Shown here: positions 61,201 to 64,000 of the stretch, in pieces
Layout: each line of letters starts with the position of its first letter
Numbering within the stretch: the stretch's first letter is position 1
Source: Caldicellulosiruptor acetigenus
GTDB lineage: Bacteria > Bacillota > Thermoanaerobacteria > Caldicellulosiruptorales > Caldicellulosiruptoraceae
Direction of reading: 5' to 3'
Assembly: GCF_026914305.1 (NCBI RefSeq)
Contig: NZ_CP113866.1
Coordinates: 814,183-878,182, forward strand
Length of the DNA stretch: 64,000 nt
The notes under the pieces: model-generated
Seen by the model: only the letters and a program-made list of their open reading frames with translations
Database searches by the model: none
What the model was told of the DNA's origin: nothing
Translations under genes and position numbers: made by a program

Positions 61201-61240
61201 AGGTGGTCTTAAAAGAGCAAAAAGGCCACCTTTTTGTTTT
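61201..61240 (+). terminator. Terminator after the FAD dehydrogenase
   Basis: AGGTGG pairs with CCACCT across a 19-base loop and is followed by TTTTGTTTTG. Confidence 0.65.
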
Positions 61241-61294
61241 GTTAATTTATTAAGTTTAAGATATAATAAATAGAGAAAGGAAGTGCTGCTCAGA

Positions 61295-62134
61295 ATGGTT
61301 GACCTTCATGTTCACACAACATTTTCGGATGGAACGCTTACTCCTCAAGAGGTTATAAAGCTTGCCAAAGAAAAAGGGCTTTTTGCTATTGCAATAACCG
61401 ACCATGATACAACAGATGGTGTAATACATGCCATCGATGAGGGAAACAGGCTTGGGATTAAGGTAGTCAGCGGTGTTGAGATAAGCGCTGATTTTGAGAT
61501 AGAAATGCACATTTTAGGGCTTTTTGTAGATATTAACAATGAATTCTTGCAGCAAAAGCTAAAGATGCTTGAAAGGTTCAGGAAAGAAAGAAACCCTAAG
61601 ATAATTGAAAAGCTCAGGAAAATGGGATATGACATTTCGATAGATGAAGTAGAAAAGTTATCTTCGGGTGAGATGATAGGAAGACCTCATATTGCCCAGG
61701 TGCTTGTCAAGAAAGGATACTTTTCCACCACAAAAGAGGTGTTTGAAAAGCTTTTAGGTTTTGGCAAACCTGCTTATGTGAAAAAGGATAAGTTAAAGCC
61801 TCAGGAGGCTATTGGGGCAATAAAAAAGGCAGGCGGGCTTGCTATTTTGGCACATCCTCACAAGTATTTGTATCTGGATGAGGGAAGTGAAAACGTATTT
61901 TTGGAACTAAAAGAGTATGGGCTTGACGGGCTTGAGGTTTTCCACTCGGACCACAGCCAAAAAGAAACAAATATGCTTTTGGAGATTGCTAAAAAACTTG
62001 ACCTTGCTATCAGTGGTGGAAGCGACTTTCACGGGGAAAACAAACCAGAGATTTGTATAGGAGTTGGAAAGGGAAATTTAAAGATAGATGATGAAATTTT
62101 CTACATGTTAGAAAGCAGGGTACTCAAACCATGA
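61295..62134 (+). CDS. PHP-domain metal-dependent phosphoesterase
   Basis: This 279-aa protein starts at ATG 61295, which gives the usual family beginning MVDLHVHTTFSDG; the upstream in-frame GTG adds 4 residues. It has the four PHP motifs: HVHTTFSDG, AITDHDTTDG, a histidine in LAILAHPHKY and ISGGSDFHGE, so metal binding is intact. Relatives act as 3'-5' nucleases or 3',5'-nucleoside bisphosphatases (TrpH/RNase AM type), so RNA-end or cofactor turnover is likely. Its stop overlaps the start of comEC. Confidence 0.9.
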   Translation: MVDLHVHTTFSDGTLTPQEVIKLAKEKGLFAIAITDHDTTDGVIHAIDEGNRLGIKVVSGVEISADFEIEMHILGLFVDINNEFLQQKLKMLERFRKERNPKIIEKLRKMGYDISIDEVEKLSSGEMIGRPHIAQVLVKKGYFSTTKEVFEKLLGFGKPAYVKKDKLKPQEAIGAIKKAGGLAILAHPHKYLYLDEGSENVFLELKEYGLDGLEVFHSDHSQKETNMLLEIAKKLDLAISGGSDFHGENKPEICIGVGKGNLKIDDEIFYMLESRVLKP

Positions 62135-64000
62135 CAAGAAAGGCGTTATTTGTTGCCGGTTTTATGATGATAGGAATTGTTCTGGGCAGAAATATAAAAG
62201 AAATTGAGGCACTTGTATTTTGCCTTTTGCTAATTTTAGGAGTGTTTTGCGCAGCCTACTATTTTCTTCCTCAGTACTTTAAAAAAGAAAAACTTTTGTT
62301 TATTTTAGGTTTTCTTTTTCTCACGCTGCAGCTTTTCAGGACTTATTACATTTTCAATATCCTTGAGCCTCAAAAAAATCTGGATGGGAAACATGTTTAT
62401 ATTGTTGGCAATATCTGCTCATTTCCCGAGATAAGCGATAAAAAGACTTCCTTTTACCTTAAAACAAAGCTAAATTCAAAGGCTGTTGCTATTAGAGTCA
62501 CAACAGAGTCTAAAAAAAGTATTTTTTATGGAGATACTGTAAAAGTTTCTGGAAAACTTAAAATTCCAAAAGGAAAGACAAACAGATTTGGATTTGACTA
62601 CAGAGAATATTTGAAAGGCAAAGGTGCTATTTATACACTTTACTCAAAAGATGTAGAGGTTATTTCTCAAGGCAAAAATGTTCTCAGTCTTCTCAATAGA
62701 TTTTCTGCAATGCTAAATAATCTCATAGATAGGTCTTTTAAAAATGATATATCTTCACTTTTGAAAGGTCTAATTCTTGGCAACAAATCCACAATTCCAG
62801 ATGATGTGTACAAAGATTTTCAGCGAAGCGGACTTGCTCACCTTCTTGCGGTCTCTGGTGGAAATGTAGGAGTGCTTTGCGCTTTTGTTGAAATTTTGTT
62901 CAGAAGAATATTAAAGGTTTATGGTAAGGGAGTGAACTTTTTAATAATAGGTGTCATAATTGTTTTTGCTATCGTCACAGGTATGTCGGCATCTGTTGTT
63001 AGAGCTTCGATTATGGCGGCAATCTTCTATACTGGAAGGATTATTTACAGAAATCCTGATACCCTCAACAGCTTGGCAGTATCAAGCGCTTTGATGCTGC
63101 TTGTAAATCCGCTTTTTCTTTTTGACATTGGGTTTCAGCTGTCTTTTTTGAGTGTTCTTTCAATAATTCTGTTTTATAAACGGATATATGAGTATTTTGC
63201 GAAGTTAAAGATACCAAGAGGTGTATCTTCACTTATTGCAGTTTCAATCTCTGCTCAAATTTTAATATTGCCATTGATGGCTTATTATTTTTCTGAGGTC
63301 TCAGTTATTTCTTTCTTGACAAATATAGTTGCTGTGCCAGTTGCAGGTGCTGTTGTGCCGGCTGGACTGATGTATTGTCTATTTTTGGTTTTCAATGCGA
63401 ATGTACTACCACTTAAATGGTTTTTAGAAATCTGTGTGAAAATGCTAATGTACCTTTCAAAATTATCTCATGTAGGGTTTTCGCATGTGAAATTCATTTT
63501 ATGGGATGAGAAGCTAATATTTTGTTACTATCTTGTTGTAGCTTATTTAATTTTTAAAAGCTTTATGAGCAGGCAACTAAAATATGTGATTTATTTGAGC
63601 ATTGGTGGGTTACTTGTAGCATTCATTTTCCAGATGCTCCTAAATTACAATAGGCTCATCATAAACGTAATAGATGTAGGACAGGGAGACAGTACCCTTA
63701 TTACATACAAAGGGTTTTCAATGCTGATTGATACAGGACCTGAATATGAAGATTTTAGCAGCTTGAAAAGAGTTGTTCTTCCGTATATACTCAAAAGAGG
63801 AGTAGCAAAACTTGATATTCTGGTCTTGACACACAAGCACAGTGACCATATTGGAGACTTTGATTATCTGCTCGATGAGATGAAAGTTGACAGGATTGTA
63901 ACATCAAAAGAAGTCTATCTTGAAAATGCTCAAAAGCTCAAAGAACAAAAGGTTGTGTTAGTAGACAACTTGAAAGTTTATCGCTACAAGGATTTAAAAG
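62131..64000 (+). CDS. comEC: ComEC/Rec2 DNA uptake channel (partial, cut by window end)
   Basis: An open frame of over 620 codons starts at ATG 62131 (overlapping the PHP stop by 4 bases) and runs off the right edge. It has N-terminal membrane helices, an OB-like domain (about 90-200), the competence domain with LKGLILGNKS and SGLAHLLAVSGGNVGVL, about eight further helices, and then the MBL domain start NVIDVGQGDSTLI...THKHSDHIGD (about 510-570). It is the channel for single-stranded DNA import. The remainder lies outside the window. Confidence 0.93.
   Translation, partial: MTRKALFVAGFMMIGIVLGRNIKEIEALVFCLLLILGVFCAAYYFLPQYFKKEKLLFILGFLFLTLQLFRTYYIFNILEPQKNLDGKHVYIVGNICSFPEISDKKTSFYLKTKLNSKAVAIRVTTESKKSIFYGDTVKVSGKLKIPKGKTNRFGFDYREYLKGKGAIYTLYSKDVEVISQGKNVLSLLNRFSAMLNNLIDRSFKNDISSLLKGLILGNKSTIPDDVYKDFQRSGLAHLLAVSGGNVGVLCAFVEILFRRILKVYGKGVNFLIIGVIIVFAIVTGMSASVVRASIMAAIFYTGRIIYRNPDTLNSLAVSSALMLLVNPLFLFDIGFQLSFLSVLSIILFYKRIYEYFAKLKIPRGVSSLIAVSISAQILILPLMAYYFSEVSVISFLTNIVAVPVAGAVVPAGLMYCLFLVFNANVLPLKWFLEICVKMLMYLSKLSHVGFSHVKFILWDEKLIFCYYLVVAYLIFKSFMSRQLKYVIYLSIGGLLVAFIFQMLLNYNRLIINVIDVGQGDSTLITYKGFSMLIDTGPEYEDFSSLKRVVLPYILKRGVAKLDILVLTHKHSDHIGDFDYLLDEMKVDRIVTSKEVYLENAQKLKEQKVVLVDNLKVYRYKDLK

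Overview
The window looks like a chromosome segment of an AT-rich, low-GC, spore-gene-carrying Firmicute. The combination of spore genes (two coat-like proteins, a GerA/GerB/GerC operon, SpoIIR), very large fibronectin-III/SLH surface proteins and a GH42 beta-galactosidase points to a Caldicellulosiruptor-like thermophilic anaerobe. That assignment is an inference from gene content and style, not a database match.

Layout. 1-7.2 kb: the end of panB with panC and panD (pantothenate), an L,D-transpeptidase, two coat-like proteins, a GNAT protein, tRNA-Asn and a CAT-anticodon tRNA, two conserved proteins of uncertain role and a TIM-barrel sugar isomerase-like protein. 6-10 kb (minus strand): an ACT regulator-like protein, homoserine dehydrogenase, homoserine kinase and aspartokinase in one threonine/homoserine operon. 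10-15 kb: a germinant receptor operon and spoIIR. 15-20.6 kb: apt, relA/spoT, dtd, an MBL hydrolase and a HemZ-like radical SAM protein. 20.6-30.4 kb: a radical SAM pseudogene scrap, UDP-GlcNAc 2-epimerase and three secreted FN3/SLH surface proteins. 30.5-36.3 kb: a polar amino acid ABC transporter, an EamA transporter and a large beta-CASP nuclease.

36.4-52.4 kb is a genomic island. A 36-bp repeat of the tRNA-Arg(TCG) 3' half lies at 36425-36460, and the intact tRNA-Arg gene carrying the same 36 bp (one mismatch) lies at 52395-52470 on the minus strand. A tyrosine integrase with at least three frameshifts sits just inside the left repeat. The island holds a Rep-like HUH fragment, a structured RNA-like element, hicB with a broken hicA flanked by two related small proteins, a transglutaminase/dipeptide-epimerase pair, a decayed IS30-type transposase, an AbiEi-like fragment, an intact VapBC pair, a decayed XRE regulator and an apparently intact two-gene Hachiman anti-phage system (hamA, hamB). 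A second decayed tyrosine recombinase lies at the right end. The integrases and several genes are broken, so the island looks immobile, while the defence and peptide-metabolism operons remain open.

52.5-64 kb returns to ordinary chromosome: an esterase-like hydrolase, a sensory-rhodopsin-transducer-like protein and a GH42 beta-galactosidase in one cluster, a radical SAM/HhH plus TIGR03915-type DNA repair pair, a secreted coiled-coil protein, an FAD-dependent dehydrogenase, a PHP phosphoesterase and a comEC cut by the window edge. A scrap of a hicB/hicA junction lies outside the island at 56.3 kb.
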